Counted from the first letter of the stretch, positions 37,362 to 46,854 are shown. The stretch is DNA of 64,000 nt from Floricoccus tropicus (GCF_001832905.1 NZ_MKIR01000012.1:1-64000), one strand, 5' to 3'. Made by a program: numbers and translations. The notes: generated from the sequence alone by a model not told the origin.

Positions 37362-39965
37362 TTAAACCCATTCATTTCCAAGTTTAATATAAACTCTTTT
37401 TGCAAGTTCAACGGTTACAAGGTAACCCAGAGTAATTGCAATGTACCATGGCCAGTAGTTAGTTGGTAGTGGTTGGAAATCAAAATATTCATTGATTGGA
37501 GTAAGCATTATAACAAACCCTGCTCCAATAGCCAATACTCCTGAAATCCATACTGGAAGTGATGCATTTGATTGGATAAATGGAATTTTCTTAGTTCTGA
37601 TAATATGCATGACAAGTGTTTGTGTTGTAAGACCAACCATAAACCATCCTGCTTGGAACATTCCTTGCTTAGCATCTGAATTGAAACCAAGGATATTCCA
37701 CATTACTAAGAAAGTGATAATATCAAAGATACTTGATACTGGTCCAATGCAAAGCGTAAATTTAAGTAACCCGTCAATTCTCCATTTAACTGGTTTAGCT
37801 AATTCTTCTTTATCTACATTATCCCAAGGAATAGTAAGTTGTCCCATATCGTAGATTAGGTTTTGAACTAATAATTGAATTGGAAGCATTGGAAGAATTG
37901 GTAGGAAGGCACTTGCTGCCAAGATAGAGAATACATTACCAAAGTTTGATGAAATTGTATTTTTAATATATTTCATCATGTTTGAGAAGACCTTACGTCC
38001 TTCTACAACACCTTTGTCAAGAACATCTAAACTCTTTTCAAGAAGAATGATTGAGCTAGCATCTTTTGTAATATCGGCTGCTGTATCCACTGAAATACCT
38101 ACATCTGCTGTCCGAAGTGCTGGTGCATCATTAATCCCATCACCCATAAATCCAACTGTATGTCCATCATTTTGAATAGCTGCAATAATACGTGATTTTT
38201 GCATTGGATTTAATTTTGCAAATAAGTTTACAGTGCGTGCTTTTTCAGCCAGTTCTTGGTCAGTCATTTTTTCAATTTCAGTTCCAAGAATTGAGTCTTC
38301 AACTTCAATACCAACATCACGACAAACTTTAGAAGCAACGATCTCATTGTCACCAGTTAATACTTTAACAGTTACACCGTGATCATGTAGTGAACCGATT
38401 GCAGTTTTTGATGATTCTTTAGCTGGATCAAGGAATCCCATAAATCCAATTAAGGTCATGTCGCTTTCATCAGCAACTGAATAAATTGCGTTATCATGTA
38501 CGTCTTTCTTAATAGCTACTGCAAGTACACGCATACCTTGCTTATTAAGCTCAACGTTAACTGCACGCATTTGTTCGCGTAATTCAGGAGTAAGTGCAAC
38601 CACTTCACCATCAATTTCAGCATGAGAACAAACTGCATCCATCTCTTCAACTGCACCTTTTGTAATCATTAATTGGTGGCCATCTGCCTTAACAACGACT
38701 GTTAAACGACGACGTGAAAAGTCAAAAGGAATTTCATCGATTGTTTCAACATTTGTAAATGGTTCTTTACGACCTGTCTCATCATAATAGTTAATAACGG
38801 CAATATCCATAAGGTTTTTCCAACCTGTTTGATATTTAGAATTCAAGAAAGCCATATCAAGTACATTTTCGTTATTTTCACCAAGTGGATTTAAATGTTG
38901 TACAAGTACTACACGATCCTCAGTAATTGTTCCAGTTTTATCTGTACAAAGGACGTCCATTGAACCCAAGTTTTGAATTGAAGGAAGCTCTTTAACAATA
39001 ACTTTTTCCTTAGAAAGAGTCATAGCACCTTTTGCTAGATTACTTGTAACAATCATAGGCAACATTTCAGGAGTTAAACCAACTGCAACTGCAATTGCAA
39101 AGAAGAAGGCTTGTCCCCAATCTCCTTTTGTTACACCATTAATTAAAAGTACAATAGGGAAAAGAATTAATGACATACGAAGTAATAGTCTACTTACCTT
39201 GTATAGTCCGTTATCAAATGCTGTCTTACCACGTTTCTTAGTAGAGTTAAGAGCAATATCTCCGAAAAACGTTGATTGACCAGTTTTCAGAATAACAGCA
39301 CGTCCCTTACCACTTAGTACGTCTGTACCCATGAAGACAAGGTCTTTCATATCAATTGCAGAACCTTCTGATTCATCTCTAACACCTGCATGAACAAATT
39401 TTTCTACTGGAAGTGATTCTCCAGTCAATGAAGACTGATTAACAAATAAGTCTTTTGTCCATATTAATGCTGCATCTGCTGGAATCATGTCTCCTGTTGC
39501 AAGATTAACAATATCTCCAGGAACAACTTCATCCATAGGGATTTCTTTCGTTACACCATCACGAGTAACGGCACAAGTATTTTCAATCAGTTCTTTTAAT
39601 TCAAGACTTGCTTTTTGTGAACGATATTCTTGAACAAAGGTAATTGTGGCACTTGCCAAAATCATAACAGCCATAACAAATCCTGCTTGATAATCACCTG
39701 TTGCAAATGATACGAGCATTAAACCAGCTAAAACGAGAACGAATGGGTCCTTAAGTGCCTCTAAAAATAGAATAATTGCAGGTGTTGGCTTTTCAGCATC
39801 AACCTTATTAGGACCAAATTCCTCTAGTCTTTTTTCTGCTTCTTCCTCAGTTAATCCTTGTGAAGAAGTTTTGAATGTTTTGAAAAGTTCATTTTCAGAT
39901 AAAAGAGCAAGTTTCTTTAGTTCTTTTTCTTTTCCTGAACTTTTCTTGATATCCATTTTTTTCAT
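37362..39965 (-). CDS. mgtA: Magnesium-transporting P-type ATPase
   Basis: 867 residues. P3B-type ATPase importing Mg2+. LSENELFKTFKTSSQGLTEEEAEKRL cation-ATPase N-domain, TGESLPVEK, phosphorylation site LCTDKTGTIT, hinge GFMGDGINDAPAL and a C-terminal set of membrane helices (SNFGNVFSILAASAFLPILPMLP). The ATG at 39965 lies eight bases after GGAGG. Controlled by the M-box upstream. Confidence 0.95.
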   Translation of the reverse strand: MKKMDIKKSSGKEKELKKLALLSENELFKTFKTSSQGLTEEEAEKRLEEFGPNKVDAEKPTPAIILFLEALKDPFVLVLAGLMLVSFATGDYQAGFVMAVMILASATITFVQEYRSQKASLELKELIENTCAVTRDGVTKEIPMDEVVPGDIVNLATGDMIPADAALIWTKDLFVNQSSLTGESLPVEKFVHAGVRDESEGSAIDMKDLVFMGTDVLSGKGRAVILKTGQSTFFGDIALNSTKKRGKTAFDNGLYKVSRLLLRMSLILFPIVLLINGVTKGDWGQAFFFAIAVAVGLTPEMLPMIVTSNLAKGAMTLSKEKVIVKELPSIQNLGSMDVLCTDKTGTITEDRVVLVQHLNPLGENNENVLDMAFLNSKYQTGWKNLMDIAVINYYDETGRKEPFTNVETIDEIPFDFSRRRLTVVVKADGHQLMITKGAVEEMDAVCSHAEIDGEVVALTPELREQMRAVNVELNKQGMRVLAVAIKKDVHDNAIYSVADESDMTLIGFMGFLDPAKESSKTAIGSLHDHGVTVKVLTGDNEIVASKVCRDVGIEVEDSILGTEIEKMTDQELAEKARTVNLFAKLNPMQKSRIIAAIQNDGHTVGFMGDGINDAPALRTADVGISVDTAADITKDASSIILLEKSLDVLDKGVVEGRKVFSNMMKYIKNTISSNFGNVFSILAASAFLPILPMLPIQLLVQNLIYDMGQLTIPWDNVDKEELAKPVKWRIDGLLKFTLCIGPVSSIFDIITFLVMWNILGFNSDAKQGMFQAGWFMVGLTTQTLVMHIIRTKKIPFIQSNASLPVWISGVLAIGAGFVIMLTPINEYFDFQPLPTNYWPWYIAITLGYLVTVELAKRVYIKLGNEWV

Positions 39966-40090
39966 TGTCTTTACCTCCAAGACTCCTGATTAATTTTTAT
40001 CCCTACTTGATGTATCAAATAATTATAAAAACCAATCAATATATTTTTAGAAAAATAAATGGCGGTGTGCTTTATGGAACGGCTTTCACA

Positions 40091-40285
40091 AAAAAAGCAC
40101 GCCCCAACAAAGAGCATGCTTATACATTCATCATGATCAATGTTGAGCTTTAGCACTATAGGGCGTAGATACACCGTATCAGCTACTTTATGAATAACCT
40201 TCACGATTATTCCTGTTCTACCAACTAAGAGTCTCTCGATTCTTTCGCGGCAGTAGCTTGTGTCCATATAGGAGCCTCACCTAAC
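40091..40285 (-). promoter_or_regulatory. M-box (ykoK) magnesium riboswitch with terminator
   Basis: On the minus strand it begins GTTAGGTGAGGCTCCTATAT, the highly conserved M-box start, and contains CGCCCTATAGTGCTAAAGCTC further on. It ends in AGCATGCTC / GGGCGTGCT plus T residues (40091-40121). High Mg2+ should favour the terminator and turn off mgtA, which starts about 125 bases downstream. That 125-base stretch shows no gene. Confidence 0.95.
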
Positions 40286-40305
40286 AAATATTTAACTGTA
40301 ATTTT

Positions 40306-40334
40306 AATATAGACTACTTTTTTTTATATGTCAA
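40306..40334 (-). promoter_or_regulatory. Promoter of the M-box/mgtA transcript
   Basis: -35 TTGACA (40329-40334) and -10 TATATT (40306-40311) with an exact 17-base spacer, just upstream of the riboswitch. Confidence 0.8.
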
Positions 40335-40356
40335 GAAATAAGTAACAAACTTTTTA

Positions 40357-41163
40357 TTATTTCACAACTGTATAATCATCAATTGTTTTTCCGTCTTTAT
40401 CCTTTAGTTGAAGCCATGAGTTGGTTCCAGCATAGTAAAGGAAAAGTCCTACTTCATTAACACTTTTGAGAATAATATCAGTCGTTGTTACAAAGTCTTT
40501 GAAGTTTCCTTCTTGTTCTTGACGAAGTTGGTCTCCTACTCTTTCACTAAATCCAACAGAACCATCTTTATTTTTTGGAGCTTCCGCAAGCATTGTAGCT
40601 CCTTTTTTTATTAACATTTCATTTCGTTTTTGCCAGTATACTTCTGCTTGGCAACCCCTAAAATCAACTGTAAATTTAATCTTTGCAACATCCTTATTCC
40701 ATCTGTGTTGTGCTTTTGCAGGCTTAGCCTTAACTGGGGCTTTTTCTTCTTCTGTTTGTGCATTTGGACTAAATGAAATATTGAAAATAGAAAGTAAAGA
40801 TACAATCATGTCAATAAAGTCAGCAACAGTTTTTCTTTGGTTCTCTGGAATTGCTTTAACACGAGTTTTTTTAATTTCAAGCTTGTTTTCTTCAGCAAGA
40901 TTCATTAGTCCACGTGTTACATAAGCAGTTTCTAAATCCCAGTTAGGATAAATTTTTACTACTTGTGTTGCTCCCATATCTTTAACGACTTTTTCATGTA
41001 ATTTTTGCTGAATAGCAATAACTTGACCATCTTTTACGGAGATATAAGTTCCTTCACTATCATCACTCATAAAAACGTTTGTGATAACAATTTTCCCTTG
41101 GTCATCAGGAAGAGCAAACATAACTCCGTTATCACTAATTTTAATATCAGTTTTGTAATTCAT
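40357..41163 (-). CDS. Hypothetical cytoplasmic protein (268 residues)
   Basis: Family not recognised. No signal or membrane helix. It appears to have two parts: an N-terminal domain (1-130) and a C-terminal domain from about 150 (RWNKDVAKIKFTVDFRGCQA onward) joined by a Lys/Ala/Pro linker (EEEKAPVKAKPAKAQ). It starts nine bases after the SRPBCC gene stop, third gene of an ArsR-led operon. Confidence 0.65.
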   Translation of the reverse strand: MNYKTDIKISDNGVMFALPDDQGKIVITNVFMSDDSEGTYISVKDGQVIAIQQKLHEKVVKDMGATQVVKIYPNWDLETAYVTRGLMNLAEENKLEIKKTRVKAIPENQRKTVADFIDMIVSLLSIFNISFSPNAQTEEEKAPVKAKPAKAQHRWNKDVAKIKFTVDFRGCQAEVYWQKRNEMLIKKGATMLAEAPKNKDGSVGFSERVGDQLRQEQEGNFKDFVTTTDIILKSVNEVGLFLYYAGTNSWLQLKDKDGKTIDDYTVVK

Positions 41164-41172
41164 TGTCTTTCC

Positions 41173-41583
41173 TTACCCTTCAAGAAGTCCACTTAGTTTT
41201 CCAATATTTTCAGTCCAAGCGTATGTAGCACCTGCAATTGCACCTTCACGCGCCTTAGTTTCAGCTGAGAATCCATCTTGTTCAAAATGAAGTTCAGTTG
41301 TTCCATCTCCATTGTCAGAAAGTAACCATGTTATTTTGGTTGTTTCTCCCATTGTTGCCCAAGTATAAACTAATTTTTCTGGTTTTTCAGCAACCAATGT
41401 TTCAATATTTACGACTCCGTCCCACCAATCAGTAGCTGGTGCACGAAATTCTGATTTTTCTCCCACTTCTGAATTAAAATTGTTGTCCCAAATCCACTGT
41501 GACAGAATTTTGGGATCAGTGAGTGCTTCCCATACTTTGTCAATTGAATTTTTAATCGTGAAATCTAGTACTACATCTGCCAT
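41173..41583 (-). CDS. SRPBCC/AHSA1-domain protein
   Basis: 136 residues. DFTIKNSIDKVWEALTDPKILSQWIW and the late LSGLLEG helix fit the START-like AHSA1 fold, which binds hydrophobic ligands. It follows the ArsR gene with no gap, a pairing seen widely; ligand unknown. Confidence 0.85.
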   Translation of the reverse strand: MADVVLDFTIKNSIDKVWEALTDPKILSQWIWDNNFNSEVGEKSEFRAPATDWWDGVVNIETLVAEKPEKLVYTWATMGETTKITWLLSDNGDGTTELHFEQDGFSAETKAREGAIAGATYAWTENIGKLSGLLEG

Positions 41584-41907
41584 TTATTCTTCCTCCAATA
41601 AATTTTTCAAATCACCAATCTTTTTAGTCCAAAAGTTTTCATAGAAGGCTATCCAGTCTTTGACTTCCTCTAAAGGTTTTGGTGTAAGGTGATATCTTGT
41701 TTCCTTGCCTACTTTTTGCTTTTCTACCAAATCCGCATCTGTCAGTATTCTCAGATGCTTTGATACGGCCGTACGTCCCATATCCAAATGAGGTGTAATT
41801 TCATGAAGTGCCATCTCTTCTTGATTTGCATCTGATAATAATCGCAGAATCTGACGTCTATTTGAGTCTGCAATGGCAAAAAAAACATCACGTTTTGCTT
41901 CCTGCAT
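41584..41907 (-). CDS. ArsR-family transcriptional regulator
   Basis: 107 residues, winged helix: IADSNRRQILRLLSD, EEMALHEITPHLDMGRTAVSKHLRILTDADLV. No CxC metal site is visible, so it probably senses something other than metal. First gene of its operon, with an operator in the promoter spacer. Confidence 0.9.
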   Translation of the reverse strand: MQEAKRDVFFAIADSNRRQILRLLSDANQEEMALHEITPHLDMGRTAVSKHLRILTDADLVEKQKVGKETRYHLTPKPLEEVKDWIAFYENFWTKKIGDLKNLLEEE

Positions 41908-41939
41908 ACTTTATGATACCCCTTTCATTCTATAAATAA

Positions 41940-41969
41940 ATTATAAGACACCAAATGGTGTCTTGTCAA
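41940..41969 (-). promoter_or_regulatory. ArsR operon promoter with operator inside the spacer
   Basis: -35 TTGACA (41964-41969) and -10 TATAAT (41940-41945) flank exactly the 18-bp sequence AGACACCATTTGGTGTCT, whose outer seven bases on each side are a perfect inverted repeat. Binding here would block polymerase; autorepression by the ArsR protein is inferred. Confidence 0.8.
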
Positions 41970-42033
41970 ATAATAAATATGTTTAATTTACTATTTCTGT
42001 TACAATAAAATAAAAAGGAAATGGGAAAATTTT

Positions 42034-43074
42034 ATGGGGAATATTAAGTTAGTAAGGGCAGAAATAGTTTATCTAAATCAATTAGAAAATTTAATTAAAG
42101 AGTTCACTGAAAATAAAGAGCAAATTCACGGGGCTTCTAGAGTTACAGAGTATAAAAACTTGGTTAACTGGGTAATTGATGTTAGAGATTTTGAAGAAAA
42201 GAACAAGGTTCCAGATAACCTTGTTCCTGCTATTCAATACTATGCAATTCGTGAATCAGACGATAAGTTGATTGGTCTCATTAACCTAAGGCTTGAGTTA
42301 AATGACTATTTATTAAATTTTGGTGGTCACATCGGATATTCTGTTTTGCCAAGTGAGCGTAAAAAGGGTTATGCCAAGGAAATGCTTGGTTTAGTTGTTG
42401 ACGAGGCAAGAAAAGAGGGACTAAGCAAGGTTCTTATAACTTGTGATGAGAATAATATTGGTTCAAGAAAAACTATTGAGGCTAATGGTGGTGTGCTTGA
42501 AGATGTAAGATATGATCCACATGACAATGAGAATACATGTCGTTACTGGATTGATACTGACCCTGTTGTTTTAGTTAAACCATCATTAGAGTATGCAGAA
42601 CAACTTATTGAATATAAAAATGAATATGATACACCATACATTGTTGCTGGTTCAAGGCTTCAAGATTATGATGATATAAACAAGTGGATTGAATATCTCA
42701 AAACTCAAGAAAATATTGATATAGTTAAACAAGGAAGGGTTCCATCGCTTGAATATTTAGCTGTCAGAAAATCCGACAAAAAAATAATCGGACTAGTTAA
42801 TATTCGCTTACAACTGAATGATTACTTGAAAAAGTATATTGGACATATCGGTTATTCAGTCTCACCTAATGAACGTAGAAAAGGATATGCATGCAAAATG
42901 CTTGAACAAGCATTAAGTATCGCCAATTCTTATGAGTTAAAGAAGGTTCTTTTGGTTTGTGATGACGATAATCTAGCATCTGCTAAAACAATCGAAAAAA
43001 ATAATGGAATTTTAGAGAATAAAATATTTAATGAAGATAAAATTCTTCAAAGAAGATATTGGATAAATTTATAG
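42034..43074 (+). CDS. Tandem double-GNAT acetyltransferase
   Basis: 346 residues made of two similar halves (about 1-172 and 173-346). Each has a GLxNxRLxLNDYL stretch, HIGYSV.P.ER+KGYA..ML as the acetyl-CoA loop, and a late N..S.KTIE.N.G..E region ending RYWI. The internal similarity indicates duplication and fusion. First of three closely spaced plus-strand genes. Confidence 0.8.
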   Translation: MGNIKLVRAEIVYLNQLENLIKEFTENKEQIHGASRVTEYKNLVNWVIDVRDFEEKNKVPDNLVPAIQYYAIRESDDKLIGLINLRLELNDYLLNFGGHIGYSVLPSERKKGYAKEMLGLVVDEARKEGLSKVLITCDENNIGSRKTIEANGGVLEDVRYDPHDNENTCRYWIDTDPVVLVKPSLEYAEQLIEYKNEYDTPYIVAGSRLQDYDDINKWIEYLKTQENIDIVKQGRVPSLEYLAVRKSDKKIIGLVNIRLQLNDYLKKYIGHIGYSVSPNERRKGYACKMLEQALSIANSYELKKVLLVCDDDNLASAKTIEKNNGILENKIFNEDKILQRRYWINL

Positions 43075-43090
43075 AAAGAAAATTAATAAA

Positions 43091-43840
43091 ATGAAATTTG
43101 TATTTGACCTTGATGGAACACTTTGCTTCAATGGTGTATCCATTGACCAAGATATTATTATGGCTTTAAAGAAACTGGAAGAAAATAATCATGAAGTAAT
43201 ATTCGCCTCAGCCAGACCTATCAGAGACCTACTTCCACTCATTCCACAGTTTAAGAACAACAAATTAATTGGCGGTAACGGTTCAATAGTATCTGACAAG
43301 GGCGAAATAAAAGTCGTTGAACTTATAGATGAAAACTCATTTGAACAAATTCAAAAAATAATCATCAAACATCAATTGAGTTATATCATTGATGACAAGT
43401 TTGACTATGCAGCTAGCGTCGACCCTTCGAACAAAATTTTCAAACAACTTGACCCAGATAAGTTAGCTAAAAAAATACAAATAGCTGAAATCAAGCAACC
43501 AATTAAAATAATTCTTCTTGATGCTCCTGCTATTGTAGAAAGTGAACTGGCTGAATTATCATCTGATATTTCAGTAATCTCACATGCTAATGAAGGAAAC
43601 TTTGATATTACATCTGGTGGAATCAATAAATTCACTACCTTAAATAAGCTTTTTGAAATTGATGATTACATAGCATTTGGAAATGACCATAACGATATAG
43701 AGCTATTAAAAAATGCTAAATCTGCATATTTAGTAGGTGACCAAGAAAATGCTAAAAACCTTTGTCTGGAAAAGCAAGTAAATATTATTCCTAAGGACAG
43801 TATGGAAGTTACTAGAACAATTATGTCATTAGGTAAATAA
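43091..43840 (+). CDS. HAD superfamily hydrolase (Cof type)
   Basis: 249 residues. Motif I FDLDGTLCF (nucleophile Asp6), motif II FASARP, and motif IV AFGNDHNDIELLKNA, with an inserted cap between. Probably a sugar-phosphate or nucleotide phosphatase. It follows the double GNAT by 16 bases and precedes a kinase by one. Confidence 0.85.
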   Translation: MKFVFDLDGTLCFNGVSIDQDIIMALKKLEENNHEVIFASARPIRDLLPLIPQFKNNKLIGGNGSIVSDKGEIKVVELIDENSFEQIQKIIIKHQLSYIIDDKFDYAASVDPSNKIFKQLDPDKLAKKIQIAEIKQPIKIILLDAPAIVESELAELSSDISVISHANEGNFDITSGGINKFTTLNKLFEIDDYIAFGNDHNDIELLKNAKSAYLVGDQENAKNLCLEKQVNIIPKDSMEVTRTIMSLGK

Positions 43841-43841
43841 T

Positions 43842-44432
43842 ATGAATAAAATATTTTCCATACAAGGTTCAATGGCTGTCGGTAAAACTAGCGCACTTAA
43901 AAAATTAAAAGAACTTCATCCTGAAATAAATATTATATTTGAAGATAATAATCAAGTAATTAAAGAAATTAAAAGAAGAAAACTAGATAAAGGTGTCTAT
44001 GAGGATTATCTGGAGATTCAAAAAATTTTCATAGAAAATGAAATTAGAAAGTATGAGTCGGTTAAGGCACAGAATATATCAATATTTGATTTTGGAGCTG
44101 AAGAGATTGATTTCTACACCTTAAATTACCCAATTTCACTTGGATATAATTGGCAAGTTAGTAGAGATTTATCAAATGAACTAGAAAATCTACATAAAGC
44201 ATTTCCTGATAGAATTTTATTTTTAAGAGCTTCTAAAGAAAAATTAATTAGCAATAAGAGTGAAGATAAAAGTCGAACAAGAAATTTTTTCGATTTTTAT
44301 CTTGAAAATCTTCTGCCACTTAAAGAAGAATACTTTAAAAATCTTAAAAATGTAGATTATTTGGATGTTGAAGACTTATCTATTGAAGAAACAGCAAAAG
44401 CCATTTATACTTGGATAAGCAACAATAAATAA
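43842..44432 (+). CDS. P-loop kinase-like protein
   Basis: 196 residues. Walker A IQGSMAVGKTSALKKL, then an acidic IIFEDNNQVI like a phosphoacceptor site, and a basic lid (NKSEDKSRTRNFF). The shape fits small deoxynucleoside or metabolite kinases. Starts one base after the HAD stop, so translated together with it. Confidence 0.7.
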   Translation: MNKIFSIQGSMAVGKTSALKKLKELHPEINIIFEDNNQVIKEIKRRKLDKGVYEDYLEIQKIFIENEIRKYESVKAQNISIFDFGAEEIDFYTLNYPISLGYNWQVSRDLSNELENLHKAFPDRILFLRASKEKLISNKSEDKSRTRNFFDFYLENLLPLKEEYFKNLKNVDYLDVEDLSIEETAKAIYTWISNNK

Positions 44433-44459
44433 TAAGATTTAGGAGTCAGATAAATATAA

Positions 44460-44639
44460 ATGAAAACACTTGAGGAACTACAACGACTTTTGGAGTCTAA
44501 CTATATAAACCGTGAGTACGGATTCAATCCTGAAATTGAGTTAGATGGATTCGAGGCAAGCATTGATGAAATCGAGGAGCTTGCGACGGACTTTGGATAT
44601 AAGCTTAAAATTAAAGACAATACAGTGTATTTTATCTAG
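44460..44639 (+). CDS. Small acidic hypothetical protein (59 residues)
   Basis: Begins MKTLEELQRLLESNYINREY and ends KIKDNTVYFI. Regular codon use, and a terminator follows at once, which supports it being real. AGGAG is 14 bases before the ATG, farther than usual. Unknown function; last gene of the GNAT-HAD-kinase run. Confidence 0.6.
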   Translation: MKTLEELQRLLESNYINREYGFNPEIELDGFEASIDEIEELATDFGYKLKIKDNTVYFI

Positions 44640-44644
44640 ATTAA

Positions 44645-44670
44645 TGGTTCATTATTGAACCTTTTTATTT
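44645..44670 (+). terminator. Terminator
   Basis: GGTTCA (44646-44651) and TGAACC (44656-44661) around TTAT, then T residues. Confidence 0.75.
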
Positions 44671-45138
44671 TTGTGTTAAAAATAGTACAGTTTTATACTT
44701 TTTCTTTAAAATCGATACATCATTCTTCATCTGTATCCTTATTATTGTATGTTTTGTTGACTATTTTTAATTATTTAAACAAATATTTTAAACAAAATAT
44801 AGGAGAGATTTAATAATTAAATTTCAATATGTCATATCATAATCTTTCGAAAGCTTAAAGTTTTCTTAAAATATAAGGATTTAACCAGTAAAATATAATT
44901 AATTTAATAACAATAATGGAACTTTCATTATAATTAAAATATCATCTAGATTGTTATAATAAAAGGGTCTAAGTAATACAGTTTTACATAATATTCTTAA
45001 ATTCCAGAAACTGTTGTAATAATTAGGAAATATTTGAAATCAAAATCTCATCTAGCGTATATATCACTGTAATATAAATTTGTTTTAATATATCTTGTAC
45101 AAAAAACAAACAAACATAAACAAAGGGGATACACATAT
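44671..45138. other. Long AT-rich gap upstream of the LysM gene
   Basis: No gene found on either strand. It must hold the LysM gene's promoter and a long 5' untranslated leader, but I cannot fix the promoter with confidence. AAAGGGG lies ten bases before the LysM ATG. I looked for WalR-type TGTWAH pairs with a five-base gap and found none. Confidence 0.5.
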
Positions 45139-45774
45139 ATGAATTTCAGAACAATTTTAGCAACAAGCGCAGTTTTAGGAACGGCAGCTTTCGGTGCAAC
45201 AACTGCAAGTGCTGATACTATTTCTCACACTGTACAATCTGGTGATACATTATCATCAATTTCACAACAATACATGGGAAGCTCAGACTATATTACTGCA
45301 ATTGCTAATCTAAATAATATTCAAGACCAAAACGTTATTTACGTCGGTCAAGTTATCACTTTCGATACTGATAATATAAATACAAATACTACGCCTACTG
45401 TTCAAGCACCAGTTGCTGAGCAAGAAGTTGTAGAAACTTATACACAACCGACTGCAGAGGTTTTAGTTGAAACTTATACTCAAGCTACAGTTGAGCCGAC
45501 ATATACTTATACTCAAGAAGTTGCTCAGCAATCAGCACAAGTTAGTTCAAGTAATTCATCTTCAGCTAAGGAATGGATTGCCAATAAAGAATCTTCAGGT
45601 TCATATTCAGCAACTAATGGAAGATATATTGGTCGTTACCAATTGGATTCATCATACCTAAACGGTGACTATAGTGCTGCTAACCAAGAACGAGTAGCTG
45701 ATCAATATGTTGCTGGTCGTTACGGATCATGGGATGCTGCTAAATCATTCTGGTTAGCAAATGGTTGGTACTAA
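45139..45774 (+). CDS. Secreted LysM cell-wall protein with GRYQL-type C-terminal domain
   Basis: 211 residues. Signal peptide with cleavage after ASA (about residue 25). A LysM domain (HTVQSGDTLSSISQQYMGSS, about 30-75) binds peptidoglycan. A Thr/Val/Glu/Tyr-rich linker with ETYTQ repeats follows. The C-terminal domain from about 140 (AKEWIANKESSGSYSATNGR, then YIGRYQLDSSYL, ending WLANGWY) is found in streptococcal and lactobacillar wall-associated proteins and resembles a small lysozyme-like fold. Confidence 0.88.
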   Translation: MNFRTILATSAVLGTAAFGATTASADTISHTVQSGDTLSSISQQYMGSSDYITAIANLNNIQDQNVIYVGQVITFDTDNINTNTTPTVQAPVAEQEVVETYTQPTAEVLVETYTQATVEPTYTYTQEVAQQSAQVSSSNSSSAKEWIANKESSGSYSATNGRYIGRYQLDSSYLNGDYSAANQERVADQYVAGRYGSWDAAKSFWLANGWY

Positions 45775-45818
45775 GATAAATTCTTAAATACATAAATTAT
45801 TAGACATAAACAACCTAC

Positions 45819-45851
45819 AAAAAACGTACTTTAATATTGAGTACGTTTTTT
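45819..45851. terminator. Bidirectional terminator
   Basis: AAAACGTACT and AGTACGTTTT arms with T residues on both strands, between the LysM gene and the convergent terpene synthase gene. Confidence 0.85.
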
Positions 45852-45887
45852 TATTATTCATTTTTATATATTCATTTCAGTACTAAA

Positions 45888-46820
45888 TTAGACGCCATAC
45901 CTTTTTGACTCAAGCGACCATTTAAGATTACCTACAATACACTTCTCATGTCCTTTTAGAATTCTTAATAAATCAGACTTATATCTTGATTCATTTGCCT
46001 CAATTTCATAAATAATTTTTTTAAATTTTTTAAAATATAATTCATGTTCGTTAATAAAGAAATCAATCGCCTCTTGTCTTCCACACTTGAATTGTTTTTC
46101 ATATAGTAAAACCATATTGAACATATTATTTTCAAGTTCTTCTCTTTCTAATGAAAGTAAATCGTTCTCAATTCCAATTAATTTGGTAGTGCAAAAAGAT
46201 AAATTATCTAATAATTTATTTATCTCACTCGGAAACCCGTTTGATTGACTGGTTAATGACATGAGAGTTAATCCAGGCAAAACACCTACTGAATTTAATC
46301 TATTATCAATATAGTTCTCATAATTTAATTCTTCTGTACCTTCCGAACAACCAATCTCCCAAATAAAGGAATCTATGTAAGCAATTATATATTCTAAGAA
46401 CTCTTGCCATTGCTGCTCATTCAACACTTTTTCTATATGCTGACAAAAATCTTGCCATGCTCGTAAATAACCATCATTGTATAAATTTTGATTCGCATCA
46501 TTAAAAATACTAATTAAATTCTCTTTTAAATTAAAAAAGTAATTTACTTTACCCTTATCTTCACTAATATCATCTAAAGAAACAGATAATATAAAAAACT
46601 TACATAAACTTTCTAAGCCTAATAAATTATCACTATATGTATATAATGCAAGATTTTCGATATTTTGATTACGCAGTACATAATAATAATTATCAATTCC
46701 AAATTGAGCACACCACTCCTTTAAATTAGAATAAAGTGATTCTGTGATAATATCATCAATAAAAAAATCAAATCTAAATAAACACTCTTCAAAATAACCC
46801 TTTAATAATGCGGTCTCCAT
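45888..46820 (-). CDS. Class I terpene synthase (terpene cyclase)
   Basis: 310 residues, the normal bacterial size. It shows the full set of class I landmarks in order: acidic metal motif LDDISED (Asp83, Asp84), pyrophosphate-sensing Arg174 in YIDNRLNSVGVLPG, the NSE triad NDLLSLERE (Asn219, Ser223, Glu227) 45 residues later, and a C-terminal RY pair (307-308). A helix-rich sequence with no membrane segment. It should ionise a prenyl diphosphate (GPP, FPP or GGPP) with Mg2+; the product cannot be predicted. AAAGG lies six bases before the ATG. It is the second gene of a two-gene operon, 34 bases after an APH-like kinase. Such enzymes are common in actinomycetes and rare in lactic acid bacteria; the gene is very AT-rich. 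Confidence 0.85.
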   Translation of the reverse strand: METALLKGYFEECLFRFDFFIDDIITESLYSNLKEWCAQFGIDNYYYVLRNQNIENLALYTYSDNLLGLESLCKFFILSVSLDDISEDKGKVNYFFNLKENLISIFNDANQNLYNDGYLRAWQDFCQHIEKVLNEQQWQEFLEYIIAYIDSFIWEIGCSEGTEELNYENYIDNRLNSVGVLPGLTLMSLTSQSNGFPSEINKLLDNLSFCTTKLIGIENDLLSLEREELENNMFNMVLLYEKQFKCGRQEAIDFFINEHELYFKKFKKIIYEIEANESRYKSDLLRILKGHEKCIVGNLKWSLESKRYGV

Positions 46821-46854
46821 CCTATACCTTTCTCATAACAATTCATTTTTCAAG

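Noticed and set aside
39971-40267. 98-codon open frame on the minus strand upstream of mgtA
   Set aside because: It lies almost wholly inside the M-box riboswitch and its terminator; the frame follows the RNA structure, and it has no ribosome binding site of its own.
44671-45138. WalR (VicR) binding site before the LysM gene
   Set aside because: Several TGTAAT-like hexamers occur, but none as a pair with the required five-base spacing.
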